A stretch of 64,000 bases of DNA from Candidatus Poribacteria bacterium (GCA_958295815.1 OY282374.1:5066804-5130803); one strand, 5' to 3'. Shown: positions 33,741-42,370, counted from the stretch's first letter. The notes: generated by a model from the sequence alone, not told the origin. Numbers and translations are program-made.

Positions 33741-35024
33741 TTACAGCGCGAATGTCTTCTCGTCATCAAGAGCCATCAGCGCGAACCATGTGTTAATATC
33801 TGTTCGCTCCGGGGCGATCCTATTAATCATTTTTGCCATTAGTGCCTTATAGCGTTCATCCGTGGGACCCATCTGGCTCATCCGTTCGTTGTAAGCTTCA
33901 ATATCTGCTTCACTCTTTGGATGATCTGCCTGCAACCACGCCTCAACATCTGCATCAGTCGACAATGTCTTTAGTGCTTCAGCGAATTCTGCGGCGGAGA
34001 CCCCTAAGAAGGAGAGCGTTGCGCGGTCTATCCCTGAATCCTCACCATAGAAATAAGCACCCAGGGTGTTGCTGTTGAATGCGCGTCCTTTGTCAATCAA
34101 CCGTGCGAGTTGAACCATTCCGCAGACATCCGTGTTATAGGGACTCCGTGGTGCGCGGCGGTTGAGGTCAATAATACCGAAGCTAAGTTGGTCATCCACG
34201 TCTTGCAGTTCAACCCACGTGGTAATGTCGGTGCGGGATGGGTCTACTTCTTGGCATCGCGCTTCGAACCGTTCCCGTGTAGCTTCGTTGGGTCCATAGT
34301 TTACCAACGTTTCGTTGAATTCATCGATTTCGTCTTGTGATTTACCGGAGTTTTCCAGCACCCATGTCCCGATTTCGAGATTGTTTGGGTTGTTAACCGC
34401 TGCCTCCTGAAAATCCGCAGCTGAAATACCGAGAAATGTTAGAATGCGGATATCTTGTCCAGAGTTGTCGCCGTATAGGTATTCGCCGATTTTTTCTGCA
34501 CGTTCGGCGCGCGCTTTATCCGCCATGCGGGCGACACCGCAGATGCCGCCTATATCTGTGGATCGGGCACTGCGCGGTGGACCGGCGGTGAGGTCAACCT
34601 GCCAGAAGCTTCCCCAATCATCCAATTCCATTGACTGGAGTACTGTCGTAATATCGGTTCTGCCTGGGGCATAGAGCGCGAGCCGCTCTTTCAACCGTTG
34701 TTTGTGTCCTTCGTTATCGGGGTTTAGGTTGATGGTTCCCTCGTTAAACGCTGCAATCTCTGCCTCTGTTTTTCCGCTTGTTTCGAGCACCCACTGTCCG
34801 AGTGCAGCATCGTCATGTCCGTCAGCTGCTTCGGCGTAAGCGTCACCGGAGATCCCCAAAAACTCTAAGACGCGCCGATCCAAGCCGGAGCTTTCGCCGT
34901 AGAGATACTCGCCGAGCGTCTCGGCGTTATGTGCGCGTGCCTTGTCTGTCAGTCGTGCCGCACCTATGATCCCTGCAATACTCAGGTTTGTAGGGCGACG
35001 TGGTGGTTGGTGTGTCAAATCCAT
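33741..35024 (-). CDS. Protein with three tandem DUF5069 domains
   Basis: 427 residues in three copies of ~140 residues. Each begins like (V)DLTxxPPRxxxxxxxGIxxxARLxDKARAxxAxxLGEYLYGxxSGxDxxxLxFLGIS, and each is followed by a helical part (GTWVLENSGKxxxEI, FNE) and a variable spacer. This is the DUF5069 pattern; most proteins I know of carry a single copy. No signal peptide or catalytic motif was seen. Each copy ends with a TDITTWxxLxxxDD-like segment before the next starts. Function unknown. It is divergent from the cupin gene, and both have TTGACA promoters. Confidence 0.85.
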   Translation of the reverse strand: MDLTHQPPRRPTNLSIAGIIGAARLTDKARAHNAETLGEYLYGESSGLDRRVLEFLGISGDAYAEAADGHDDAALGQWVLETSGKTEAEIAAFNEGTINLNPDNEGHKQRLKERLALYAPGRTDITTVLQSMELDDWGSFWQVDLTAGPPRSARSTDIGGICGVARMADKARAERAEKIGEYLYGDNSGQDIRILTFLGISAADFQEAAVNNPNNLEIGTWVLENSGKSQDEIDEFNETLVNYGPNEATRERFEARCQEVDPSRTDITTWVELQDVDDQLSFGIIDLNRRAPRSPYNTDVCGMVQLARLIDKGRAFNSNTLGAYFYGEDSGIDRATLSFLGVSAAEFAEALKTLSTDADVEAWLQADHPKSEADIEAYNERMSQMGPTDERYKALMAKMINRIAPERTDINTWFALMALDDEKTFAL

Positions 35025-35074
35025 AATTTAGGTCCTTTCAATTCGGGAAATGAGATGTTATATCTTATGCCAAT

Positions 35075-35102
35075 ATTTTATCATATCTAATCGAAGTGTC
35101 AA
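35075..35102 (-). promoter_or_regulatory. Promoter of the DUF5069 gene
   Basis: On the minus strand TTGACA (35097-35102), 16 bases, TAAAAT (35075-35080). It is located 50 bases upstream of the DUF5069 start and back to back with the cupin promoter. Confidence 0.6.
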
Positions 35103-35133
35103 GAGAAAATATGTGCCGATGGTCTAATTCGCA

Positions 35134-35162
35134 TTGACATTTTTCAGGAAAAATGCTATGTT
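35134..35162 (+). promoter_or_regulatory. Promoter of the cupin gene
   Basis: TTGACA (35134-35139), 17 bases, TATGTT (35157-35162). The predicted transcript starts about 20 bases before the ATG at 35189. Confidence 0.65.
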
Positions 35163-35188
35163 TACTTAAAAGTGCATGGAGGAACGCA

Positions 35189-35821
35189 ATGGGATTTCCT
35201 GTTTATGATTACCGGACAGATATACGCAATGTGTTGGTGACACCACAAATTCGCTCACGGTTCTTAAGGATGGAACCTGGGCAAAGTGCCCAGCTCCACA
35301 GCCATGACTTAGGTCATGAAATTTTCCTGATTCTCGAAGGACGCGTCGAATTTGAGATTGATGGCGAAACAGAAGAATTGGGACCTGGACAGATGTGTGT
35401 CGCCTTGGCGGATCAGCCGCACGTAGTGCGTGTTCTTGGTGATGAACCAATGACGATGTACCTATCCGTTACGCCGCATATACACCCGACGCACACGCCG
35501 CGGACAGAAGATGGCGAGCGGCTGCCGCATAATTTTCCACCGCCTCGTGCTTACGATGTCGAGCCGGATATGCAAGTGTCTGTATCGGAACTCATTGCAC
35601 GCCAAATACATGCATCACAATTGCTTGAGGAACTGACCCAAACCTGTACGTCGGTTCAGCAAGAGATGGGGACACAGCTCAAGACGGCACTTGCCGAAGA
35701 TGATACAGACGCTGCCACTGCAGCACGTAAAGCAATGTGGGAGGCGATCTATCCGGTCTACAAGGCAGCTGCTGAATTGGCAAATGTTTGGAACGCACTT
35801 GCGCCTCGCGTAACCGATTAA
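35189..35821 (+). CDS. Cupin-domain protein
   Basis: 210 residues from the ATG at 35189, which has a strong GGAGG site; the longer frame has none. The small cupin barrel is at residues ~20-100, with metal-type motif I HSHDLGHEIFLILEGRVEFEIDGE and motif II PHVVRVLGDEPMTMYLSV. The metal histidines fit the HxH...E scheme. An alanine-rich helical C-terminal part (QQEMGTQLKTALAEDDTDAATAARKAMWEAI) follows. The reaction is unknown. It is preceded by its own promoter. Confidence 0.8.
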   Translation: MGFPVYDYRTDIRNVLVTPQIRSRFLRMEPGQSAQLHSHDLGHEIFLILEGRVEFEIDGETEELGPGQMCVALADQPHVVRVLGDEPMTMYLSVTPHIHPTHTPRTEDGERLPHNFPPPRAYDVEPDMQVSVSELIARQIHASQLLEELTQTCTSVQQEMGTQLKTALAEDDTDAATAARKAMWEAIYPVYKAAAELANVWNALAPRVTD

Positions 35822-35872
35822 TCTTTTCGTGGGCGAACGAATGAATTCCGATTTATCTTATCGGTTTTTAAC

Positions 35873-35901
35873 TTGTTTTATATTGAACTCTGTGGTATAC
35901 T
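35873..35901 (+). promoter_or_regulatory. Sigma70-type promoter of the adhesin gene
   Basis: TTGTTT (35873-35878), 17 bases, TATACT (35896-35901). The predicted 5' untranslated leader is about 270 bases long. Confidence 0.6.
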
Positions 35902-36022
35902 TAAAAGCAACAAAGGGACGTTCGCCTAATTTATTTGGGGAAGATTACTCGATTTGAACCGAATTTGATTTAACAACGTTTAAAATTGTTTAATATGTAG
36001 GATAGACTTCTCTTTTGGAAAG

Positions 36023-36113
36023 CCTCGTTTAAGCGATCCGCCTTTGTGCGTCTGATCGAAGCACACCAACTCAGAGGATATCCTGTATCTCAATGGATTC
36101 CCTTCAAACGAGG
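36023..36113 (+). ncRNA. Candidate structured leader RNA (three-way junction)
   Basis: A closing helix pairs CCTCGTTTAAG (36023-36033) with CTTCAAACGAGG (36102-36113), leaving one bulged C. Inside are two hairpins: TGTGC/GCACA (36045-36049 with 36061-36065) and GAGGATA/TATCTC (36074-36080 with 36086-36091). The element lies between the promoter and the start codon. No known riboswitch class was recognised. It is a structural prediction by eye. Confidence 0.45.
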
Positions 36114-36178
36114 AATCGATATCTGTCCGAAAAGGCAGAGAAAATGTCACAATATAAATGAATTGTAAGGAGTACCTT

Positions 36179-38704
36179 ATGAGAAATCAGCTTTTTAGCG
36201 GGAAAGTCCTTTTTTCCTTATTAGCTGTTGTAATGTGTTTAGGGTTTACAGCGATGAGTTACGGCCAAGCCGTCGTTTCTGTAGAGCCTGCTGAAGTAGA
36301 GTCCCCGGCGGCCGGGGAAGAACTCATGGTGAGTATTAATATAACGGGTGGTGCAGATGTTGCTGGCTATGAATTGGTCGTAAACTTTGATGCGGCTGCT
36401 CTTAGCTATGTTTCGAGCGCAAACGGGGATTATCTGCCTGCGGGTGCCTTTCCGGTACCGGCTGTTGCGACTGACAGTAGCGTCAAAGTCGCGGCAACTT
36501 CTCTGGGAGGTGCTGCAGCGGCAGCCGATGGTACGCTCGCTACGGTGACGTTTGAGGTAGTTGCAGCAGCAGCGTCCACGATTAGCCTATCAGATGTTAT
36601 CGTCGCTGATTCCGGTGGGGTTGCCCTGGATATCACAACCATGGATGGTATGGTTACCGTCGCTGGTGCAGCCGCAGATGACGCCGCTGACGATACAGCT
36701 GATGACGATGCAGCCGCAGATGACGCCGCTGACGATACAGCTGATGACGATGCAGCCGCAGATGACGCCGCTGACGATACAGTTGATGACGATGCAGCCG
36801 CAGATGACGCCGCTGACGATACAGCTGATGACGCAGCCGATGATGCCGTAGCGGACGATGCCGCCGCAGATGATGTAGCCCCTGAAATGCCGGTGAGCCA
36901 GATGTTCGAGATTACCCTCACGAACCTGACTATGGGCGAAGCTGGTATGGGTGGGCAAGTCCTATCGCATCCACTTTTTGTGACGCACGCTGCTGGTATC
37001 AATCTCGTTCCTGTCGGTGAAGCCGCAAGTGAAGCACTCGTTCTCTTGGCTGAGAATGGAGACCCCTCAGGACTCGTCGCACTCGCAACCGTTGCTGGCG
37101 CAAATAGCATGGTCGCTGAGAGCGTTGTTCCCCCTGGTGGTTCTGTTACGGTTACGGTAACCGCTGATATGGTGAACTCTTCGCTTTCTGTCGGTTCTAT
37201 GCTCGTTTCAACCAACGATGCGATCATCGCCGCTACAGATGTGGCACTTTTTGATGAGGATGGCGCACCTGTAACCGCGACTCTTGAGTTGAACGCTTAT
37301 GACGCTGGTAGTGAAGAAAACACAGAGATGGCTTCTGATATTCCGGGTCCGTTGGGTTTAGATCCCGCTGTTGATCCAGAAGGCAGCAATGAACGCGTTC
37401 CTACGGAAGGTGGCGTGATTGCGGCGCATGAAGGTATCCAAGGTGGAGCGGATGTTGGTGAAGCGTTTGCTTGGGAAGAACCGACGGCGATGCTGACGAT
37501 TACTCCTGTTGTAGCACCAGAGCCAGAACCCGAACCGATTGTTCCAGGTTTTGATGTCACACTTACCCCAGGTTTGAACATGATTTCTGTCCCGTTAATG
37601 CCTGAAGAGCCTTACACTGCAAAATCGTTGGCAGAAATGCTCGGTGCAACCGTTGTTATCCAGCTTGATGCTGCAACGCAAAGTTTCGCTGGTTATACTG
37701 TTGCTGATGGTGGTGATGGCTTTGACATTGATGGTGGTAAAGGTTATATCGTCAATACACCCGCTGGCGCAGCGGTGAAGTTCATAGGTGATGCGTGGGA
37801 TAACCAACCAGAACCGGAACCTGAACCCGAACCGGAAGTTGATGCTGAACCGGAAGTTGATGCAGCCGATGATGCTGCTGCAGACGATGCCGCAGATGAT
37901 GCTGCAGACGATGCTGCCGATGATACTGCCGCAGACGATGTTGCCGCAGATGATGCTGCAGACGATGCCGCAGATGATACTGCCGCAGACGATGTTGCCG
38001 CAGATGATGCTGCAGACGATGCCGCAGATGATACTGCCGCAGACGATGCTGCCGCTAATGGCGCAGCAGCTGCTGCACCTGCTCTTTCTACATTCAAGAG
38101 CGCATGGGCATTTGTTGTCACAAGCGATATACAAGGTATGGAGATGGGTGCCGGGTACACACTCGTTGCTGAAAACCTCCGCACTGGCACCATCGCCTCG
38201 CAGAATATCAACACTGGTGTGAGACGTTCCTCCGCTGTCTGGGCAGATCTGAACCGCAAGAGCGTCGTTGAAGCAGGCGATAAACTCAAAGTCGCACTCT
38301 ACGACGATCGCGGTCGAGTCGTCTCAGGTCCCTTCCAACGGACGGTAACCACGAAAGACATTCGCAACGCATTCTTGGGTCTGGATCTGACGGTCGGCGA
38401 TGTGCGTCCGCAAGAGACGATTCTGGCACAGAACTTCCCGAACCCGTTCAACCCTGAAACGTGGATTCCATATCAGTTGAGTGACGCGACAGAAGTATCG
38501 ATTTCGATATATGATGTATCGGGTCGCTTGGTTCGTGAGTTGGATTTGGGTTGGCAACCGGTAGGTTCATATATGACACCATCGAGTGCTGCGTATTGGG
38601 ATGGCAGAAACGCTGTAGGCGAACGTGTAGCGAGTGGTATCTACTTCTATACGTTGCAGACTTCAGATTTTGCTGCGACCCGACGGATGGTTATCCTGAA
38701 GTAA
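36179..38704 (+). CDS. Large secreted adhesin: cohesin, Spondin_N, acidic repeats, C-terminal sorting-type domain
   Basis: 841 residues from the ATG at 36179 (AAGGAG site). Order: signal peptide (~1-28); cohesin-like domain (~30-160: VSVEPAEVESPAAGEELMV, FDAAALSYVSS); Ala/Asp repeats (~165-235); Spondin_N-like domain (~240-440: FEITLTNLTMGEAGMGGQVL, PLFVTHAAG, IQGGADVGEAFAW); beta domain with LTPGLNMISVPLMP (~455-540); Pro/Glu and a second Ala/Asp repeat (~545-630); another beta domain; and a C-terminal domain with NFPNPFNPETWIPYQLS and WDGRNAVGERVASGIYFY. The last resembles T9SS/FlgD-Ig-type C-terminal domains. A surface adhesive or scaffold protein is the likely role; the acidic stretches may bind calcium. 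Confidence 0.85.
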   Translation: MRNQLFSGKVLFSLLAVVMCLGFTAMSYGQAVVSVEPAEVESPAAGEELMVSINITGGADVAGYELVVNFDAAALSYVSSANGDYLPAGAFPVPAVATDSSVKVAATSLGGAAAAADGTLATVTFEVVAAAASTISLSDVIVADSGGVALDITTMDGMVTVAGAAADDAADDTADDDAAADDAADDTADDDAAADDAADDTVDDDAAADDAADDTADDAADDAVADDAAADDVAPEMPVSQMFEITLTNLTMGEAGMGGQVLSHPLFVTHAAGINLVPVGEAASEALVLLAENGDPSGLVALATVAGANSMVAESVVPPGGSVTVTVTADMVNSSLSVGSMLVSTNDAIIAATDVALFDEDGAPVTATLELNAYDAGSEENTEMASDIPGPLGLDPAVDPEGSNERVPTEGGVIAAHEGIQGGADVGEAFAWEEPTAMLTITPVVAPEPEPEPIVPGFDVTLTPGLNMISVPLMPEEPYTAKSLAEMLGATVVIQLDAATQSFAGYTVADGGDGFDIDGGKGYIVNTPAGAAVKFIGDAWDNQPEPEPEPEPEVDAEPEVDAADDAAADDAADDAADDAADDTAADDVAADDAADDAADDTAADDVAADDAADDAADDTAADDAAANGAAAAAPALSTFKSAWAFVVTSDIQGMEMGAGYTLVAENLRTGTIASQNINTGVRRSSAVWADLNRKSVVEAGDKLKVALYDDRGRVVSGPFQRTVTTKDIRNAFLGLDLTVGDVRPQETILAQNFPNPFNPETWIPYQLSDATEVSISIYDVSGRLVRELDLGWQPVGSYMTPSSAAYWDGRNAVGERVASGIYFYTLQTSDFAATRRMVILK
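36668..36835 (+). repeat. Four 42-bp tandem repeats encoding DDAADDTADDDAAA
   Basis: Near-identical 42-base units begin at 36668, 36710, 36752 and 36794 inside the adhesin gene. The only protein change seen among them is T-A to T-V in one copy. Such repeats are prone to copy-number change. Confidence 0.85.
37868..38055 (+). repeat. 54-bp tandem repeats encoding a second Ala/Asp stretch
   Basis: Units starting with GATACTGCCGCAGACGAT recur at 37922, 37976 and 38030. The encoded unit is 18 residues of D, A, T and V. This is a second, differently phased acidic repeat in the same adhesin gene. Confidence 0.8.
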
Positions 38705-38731
38705 ATATAGCAGCGAGAACACTTTAACAAA

Positions 38732-38801
38732 ACGCCCCAATCTGCCGGTTTAGCTAACCGCGAATCAACGCCGATTAGCAGTCGGCGTTGGGGCGTTTTT
38801 T
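38732..38801 (+). terminator. Intrinsic terminator after the adhesin gene
   Basis: The outer stem pairs CGCCCCAA (38733-38740) with TTGGGGCG (38788-38795), followed by six T residues. An inner hairpin (AACGCCGA with TCGGCGTT) strengthens it. Confidence 0.85.
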
Positions 38802-38827
38802 GATGTATATGCGAGAGGAGAAGTTTT

Positions 38828-39937
38828 TTGAGTTATCTGAAAAATATCTTACCTGTTTTGGGACTGTTTCTGCTGTTTTTTGTTGCAAGCAGTAGCAGTG
38901 CGTTTGCTTTCTCTTTTCTCCCGCCACCGGATGAGAAAACCGGGGCACCTAATGAAGGAACTTGCGCGGATTGCCACGTTGGGAACGCTCTGAACACCTC
39001 AGGTGGTTCACTAATGCTGACAATCCCGGAAACTTATGTTCCGAATGAAGTGTATACAATTATCGTCAATTTATCACGTGCCGGACAGAGCAAATGGGGA
39101 TTTGAAATGACGGCACTGGATGCCAACGGTGATCGTGCTGGTGCCTTTGAAGTTGACACTGCAGCGAATACGCAACTAACAGAAACAAATAGTAAGCAAT
39201 ATATCCAGCATACTACTGCAGGAACTGCAGCAGGCACGGACGATGCACATAGTTGGGAATTTGAGTGGACTGCTCCTGATGCTGATATAGGACCTATCAC
39301 CTTTTATGCTGCCGGAAACGCCGCTAATAATGATAGTGCGACCACAGGCGATTATATCTACACGGAACAGTCGGAATCGACACCGCCGATCCCGGTAATT
39401 GCAGGTGTATCTTTGGAAATTGTTGGAGATATGGCACTCTCTACGATGGATGCTGTTGCGGGTGTGAGTTATACACTCAAAGTCACGAATACTGGAAATA
39501 TGATGGACACGGTAGCTCTTGAAGCCTCGGCAGAGGTCGGCATTGAAGGTAGTGTTCTGGGTTCACTGAATAACCGTTCAATTGAACTGGAAGCTGGTGC
39601 CTCTGAGGAAGTTATGCTGGAGGTTGCAGGGGACCTATTTACAGAATCCGGTGACTATGCTATTCGTGTAACAGCGACTTCTGGAACGGATAGCACGATG
39701 ACTGCCGAGATCACAACAACGACTACTGTAGAAATACCGTCGCCACCAGAACCACCGGCGACACCGTGGGATGTTAACGGTGATGGCAGTGTGAACGTTC
39801 TTGATTTAGTGCTTGTGGCTAACGAATTTGGTCAGTCCGGTGAGTCTCTGAAAGGGGATGTTAACGGTGATGGTAGTGTGAATGTTCTTGATTTAGTCGT
39901 TGTTGTTTCGCATTTCGGTGAAGATGTAAGCAATTAG
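38828..39937 (+). CDS. Secreted dockerin protein with choice-of-anchor/Reeler-like domain
   Basis: 369 residues from a TTG start (GAGGAG seven bases upstream). The signal peptide ends near SSAFAFS. A CADCHVGN motif (haem c-like CxxCH) follows in an N-terminal domain with GGSLMLTIPETYVPNEVYTIIVNLSR, the choice-of-anchor V/Reeler-like pattern. A middle beta domain (YTLKVTNTGNMMDTVALEAS) is a NEW3-like Ig fold. The C-terminus has two dockerin type I repeats, DVNGDGSVNVLDLVLVANEFG and DVNGDGSVNVLDLVVVVSHFG, with calcium-binding aspartates. Dockerins bind cohesins, and the preceding gene encodes a cohesin-like domain. Confidence 0.85.
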   Translation: MSYLKNILPVLGLFLLFFVASSSSAFAFSFLPPPDEKTGAPNEGTCADCHVGNALNTSGGSLMLTIPETYVPNEVYTIIVNLSRAGQSKWGFEMTALDANGDRAGAFEVDTAANTQLTETNSKQYIQHTTAGTAAGTDDAHSWEFEWTAPDADIGPITFYAAGNAANNDSATTGDYIYTEQSESTPPIPVIAGVSLEIVGDMALSTMDAVAGVSYTLKVTNTGNMMDTVALEASAEVGIEGSVLGSLNNRSIELEAGASEEVMLEVAGDLFTESGDYAIRVTATSGTDSTMTAEITTTTTVEIPSPPEPPATPWDVNGDGSVNVLDLVLVANEFGQSGESLKGDVNGDGSVNVLDLVVVVSHFGEDVSN

Positions 39938-39943
39938 TCATAG

Positions 39944-39983
39944 GTTGGGTTGAATGAGAGTGGAATCCACTGTTCAACCCAAC
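39944..39983. repeat. Long palindrome (GTTGGGTTGAA...TTCAACCCAAC)
   Basis: An 11-bp perfect outer stem encloses an inner AGTGG/CCACT hairpin. It starts a few bases after the dockerin gene stop, so it may end that transcript even though no T-run is present. It shares its arms with 33689-33715. Confidence 0.65.
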
Positions 39984-40032
39984 TCAATTTCATTGCCACG
40001 ATTGAATCCGATGTGGCAGAAATATAGGAAGT

Positions 40033-41109
40033 ATGGACATGGCATCTAAATATCGAGTTGGAATTATCGGATGTGGTGGTATTGCCAATGCCCACGCTCG
40101 GGGCTATGAAGGCGTTGAGCAGACAGAAATTGTTGCCCTTGCTGACCCAGTTCAGGCGGCACTTGACAAGTTCGCGGACACTTACAGCGTCCCTGCTGAA
40201 AATTGCTATTTGGATGCGCGCGAGATGCTGGATAACGAAAATCTTGATATTGTCAGTGTTGCGACGTGGCATAAACTCCACGCGCCAATGACAATTGCAG
40301 CATGTGCGCGAAGCCCAAAAGCGGTACTCTGTGAGAAACCGATGGGTGTGAGTCTTGGGGAATGCGATGACATGCTAATTGCCGCGAGAAGAACCGATGT
40401 GAAGATTGTGATTGGGCATCAGCGTCGATTTAATTCCGCTTGGACAGATGCCCGAAACCTCATCGCTGAGGGCGCGATCGGTGAACCGCGCCAAATAGTC
40501 TGTCATGGTGGTCAAGGATTATTGAATGACTGTTCTCATCTTTTTGATATGATGCGCTATGTCATCGGGGACCCGGATCCACAGTGGGTTATCGGCAACG
40601 TTGAACGAAAGACAGAACGTTATGAGCGCGATATTCAGATTGAGGACCGGAGTGCTGGCGTTATCGGCTTTTCAAACGGTTGTATTGGTATGCTCCTGCA
40701 GGAGATCGGCAGACCGAACTATCAAGGCGGTATCGTCTATGGAACGGATGGCATCGCAGATGTCACGGAAGGTCGCGTTCGACTCCTGAATAATAAAGCT
40801 ACAGACTGGGAAGAACGTCCGTCTGACGGAGCGAATCAGCACATTGCGCAAGCAGTCGAACTGGTTGAATGGATTGAAGGTGGTCCAGAGCACCGCGGTG
40901 AGGCGAAGCATGGACGCGCCGCTGTTGAAATTATCATGGCAATCTATGAATCCGCACGGATGCACGAAGTCGTTCAATTACCGCTTCGGACGCATGCCAA
41001 TCCGTTGGATTTGATGATTGAAAATGGAGATTTGCCTATCGAACGCCCAGGGCGTTACGATATTCGTGCGTTTTTGTTGCACGGTGAATCAATGAAACCT
41101 GAAGGCTAA
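40033..41109 (+). CDS. Gfo/Idh/MocA-family oxidoreductase
   Basis: 358 residues. The N-terminal NAD-binding motif is VGIIGCGGIANAHARGY, followed by the family's CEKPMGVSLGECDDML with the EKP lysine. A GHQRRFNSAWTDARNLI stretch and the DCSHLFDMMRY histidine complete the active site. These enzymes oxidise sugars, inositol or related compounds. The substrate is unknown. A second ATG at 40039 has better spacing from AGGA, so the real start may be six bases later. Confidence 0.9.
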   Translation: MDMASKYRVGIIGCGGIANAHARGYEGVEQTEIVALADPVQAALDKFADTYSVPAENCYLDAREMLDNENLDIVSVATWHKLHAPMTIAACARSPKAVLCEKPMGVSLGECDDMLIAARRTDVKIVIGHQRRFNSAWTDARNLIAEGAIGEPRQIVCHGGQGLLNDCSHLFDMMRYVIGDPDPQWVIGNVERKTERYERDIQIEDRSAGVIGFSNGCIGMLLQEIGRPNYQGGIVYGTDGIADVTEGRVRLLNNKATDWEERPSDGANQHIAQAVELVEWIEGGPEHRGEAKHGRAAVEIIMAIYESARMHEVVQLPLRTHANPLDLMIENGDLPIERPGRYDIRAFLLHGESMKPEG

Positions 41110-41134
41110 GTCTCTTACGAGAACTTAAAAAACG

Positions 41135-42370
41135 ATGCAGATTACACAAGGTATTACTGTTGGCTTGGCGGCACTGCGGCGTAACAAGTTGCGCTCAGTG
41201 CTGACAACGCTTGGAATTATCATCGGTATAGCAGCAGTCGTTGCGGTTGTTTCGGTTGGTGGAGGTGCGGAACATCTTATGCTCGCCGAATTGGAACGAA
41301 TCGGCGGTGCAGGACTAATTGTTTGCTTTAGAAAAGAGGCTTTTCGTAGAGAGGATGGCTCGTATATCGAGAATAAGCATCCAGAGTATATTGAATACGA
41401 AGACTTGGGTTTTCTCCTTGAAAACTGCCCTTCTCTTAAGGGTGCTACAGCACTGTCACAGATGAATTTTACCGTATCTCACAAGCATGTCAATCAGTCA
41501 CTTGATATTTGGGGTGTCACATCTTTCTATGAAGAGGTTAATAACTGGTACATCCAGACAGGTAGGTTTATTACGCAGAGCAATATGGAGCGGAGAGAAC
41601 CCGTTTGTGTGATCGGTTCTAAAGTCCGAAAAGACCTGTTTCAGGGGGAAGATCCGATTGGACTTGAACTTAGAGTGGGCACCGAACGGTTCACCGTCAT
41701 CGGGGTCATGGAGGAGAAGGGCAATAGTATGGCGAGTGAGGGGTGGGATAATCGAGTGATTATTCCACTTACCACAATGGAGATTCGGTTTATCGGGCAA
41801 CAGAAGGGCAGGATCTTCTTATGGGCACAAGCTGAGAGTTATGAGAAGGTTGAGCAAGCTGTCGCTGAAATCAAGATCGCGATGCGCCAGCAACATGGGG
41901 ATGAGAAATATTTTGAATTTTTCACCGCTAAGGAGATTATAAAGCAGGTAGGTAACGTCAGTCGAATTATTCAGATACTTCTGGGTGGGGTAGCAAGTGT
42001 AGCCTTGTTCGTTGGTGGTATCGGTATCATGAACATCATGTTGGTTTCTGTAACAGAAAGAACACGTGAAATTGGCTTACGGAAAGCGATCGGTGCGAGA
42101 CGTCGTGACATCCTTGCCCAATTCCTGATGGAAGCTATTGTTTTAAGTATTTGTGGTGGATTCATCGGTATTTTCATCGGAAGTAGCCTCGCTTCTGTTT
42201 CTGGACTGGTTATCTCAAGACTCATGCAGGCGAGTTGGCCTGCTGTTGTTTCTGTTCAAGCGGCTTTGATTGCATTTAGCGTTTCCGCGTTTATCGGTGT
42301 ATTTTTCGGGCTCTATCCGGCAAATAAAGCTGCGAGCCTCACTCCAACAGAAGCCCTACGTCATGAGTAG
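41135..42370 (+). CDS. MacB/FtsX-type ABC transporter permease
   Basis: 411 residues. A first membrane helix (LRSVLTTLGIIIGIAAVVAVVSVG) follows the amphipathic start, then comes a ~220-residue MacB-type periplasmic domain, then three C-terminal helices with the FtsX signature (GGIGIMNIMLVSVTERTREIGLRKAIGARRRDI, LQALLIAFSVSAFIGV-like, YPANKAASLTPTEALR). It works with an ATPase such as LolD/MacB in moving lipoproteins or exporting substrates. No ATPase is adjacent; the LolD-like ATPase in this window is 20 kb away. It lies between two Gfo/Idh/MocA genes. Confidence 0.9.
   Translation: MQITQGITVGLAALRRNKLRSVLTTLGIIIGIAAVVAVVSVGGGAEHLMLAELERIGGAGLIVCFRKEAFRREDGSYIENKHPEYIEYEDLGFLLENCPSLKGATALSQMNFTVSHKHVNQSLDIWGVTSFYEEVNNWYIQTGRFITQSNMERREPVCVIGSKVRKDLFQGEDPIGLELRVGTERFTVIGVMEEKGNSMASEGWDNRVIIPLTTMEIRFIGQQKGRIFLWAQAESYEKVEQAVAEIKIAMRQQHGDEKYFEFFTAKEIIKQVGNVSRIIQILLGGVASVALFVGGIGIMNIMLVSVTERTREIGLRKAIGARRRDILAQFLMEAIVLSICGGFIGIFIGSSLASVSGLVISRLMQASWPAVVSVQAALIAFSVSAFIGVFFGLYPANKAASLTPTEALRHE

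Larger units (their letters stand above)
35822..36178 (+). other. 357-base gap: promoter plus structured leader of the adhesin gene
   Basis: No coding frame with protein-like content was seen. The gap contains a good promoter (35873-35901) and a three-hairpin leader element (36023-36113). The rest is AT-rich sequence without recognised features. Confidence 0.7.

Noticed and set aside
36430..37227. 265-codon minus-strand frame rich in Ala/Ser
   Set aside because: It is the complement of the Asp/Ala repeats; low complexity makes long antisense frames likely.
37744..38289. 181-codon minus-strand frame rich in Ala/Ser
   Set aside because: Same reason as above: antisense to the second acidic repeat of the adhesin.
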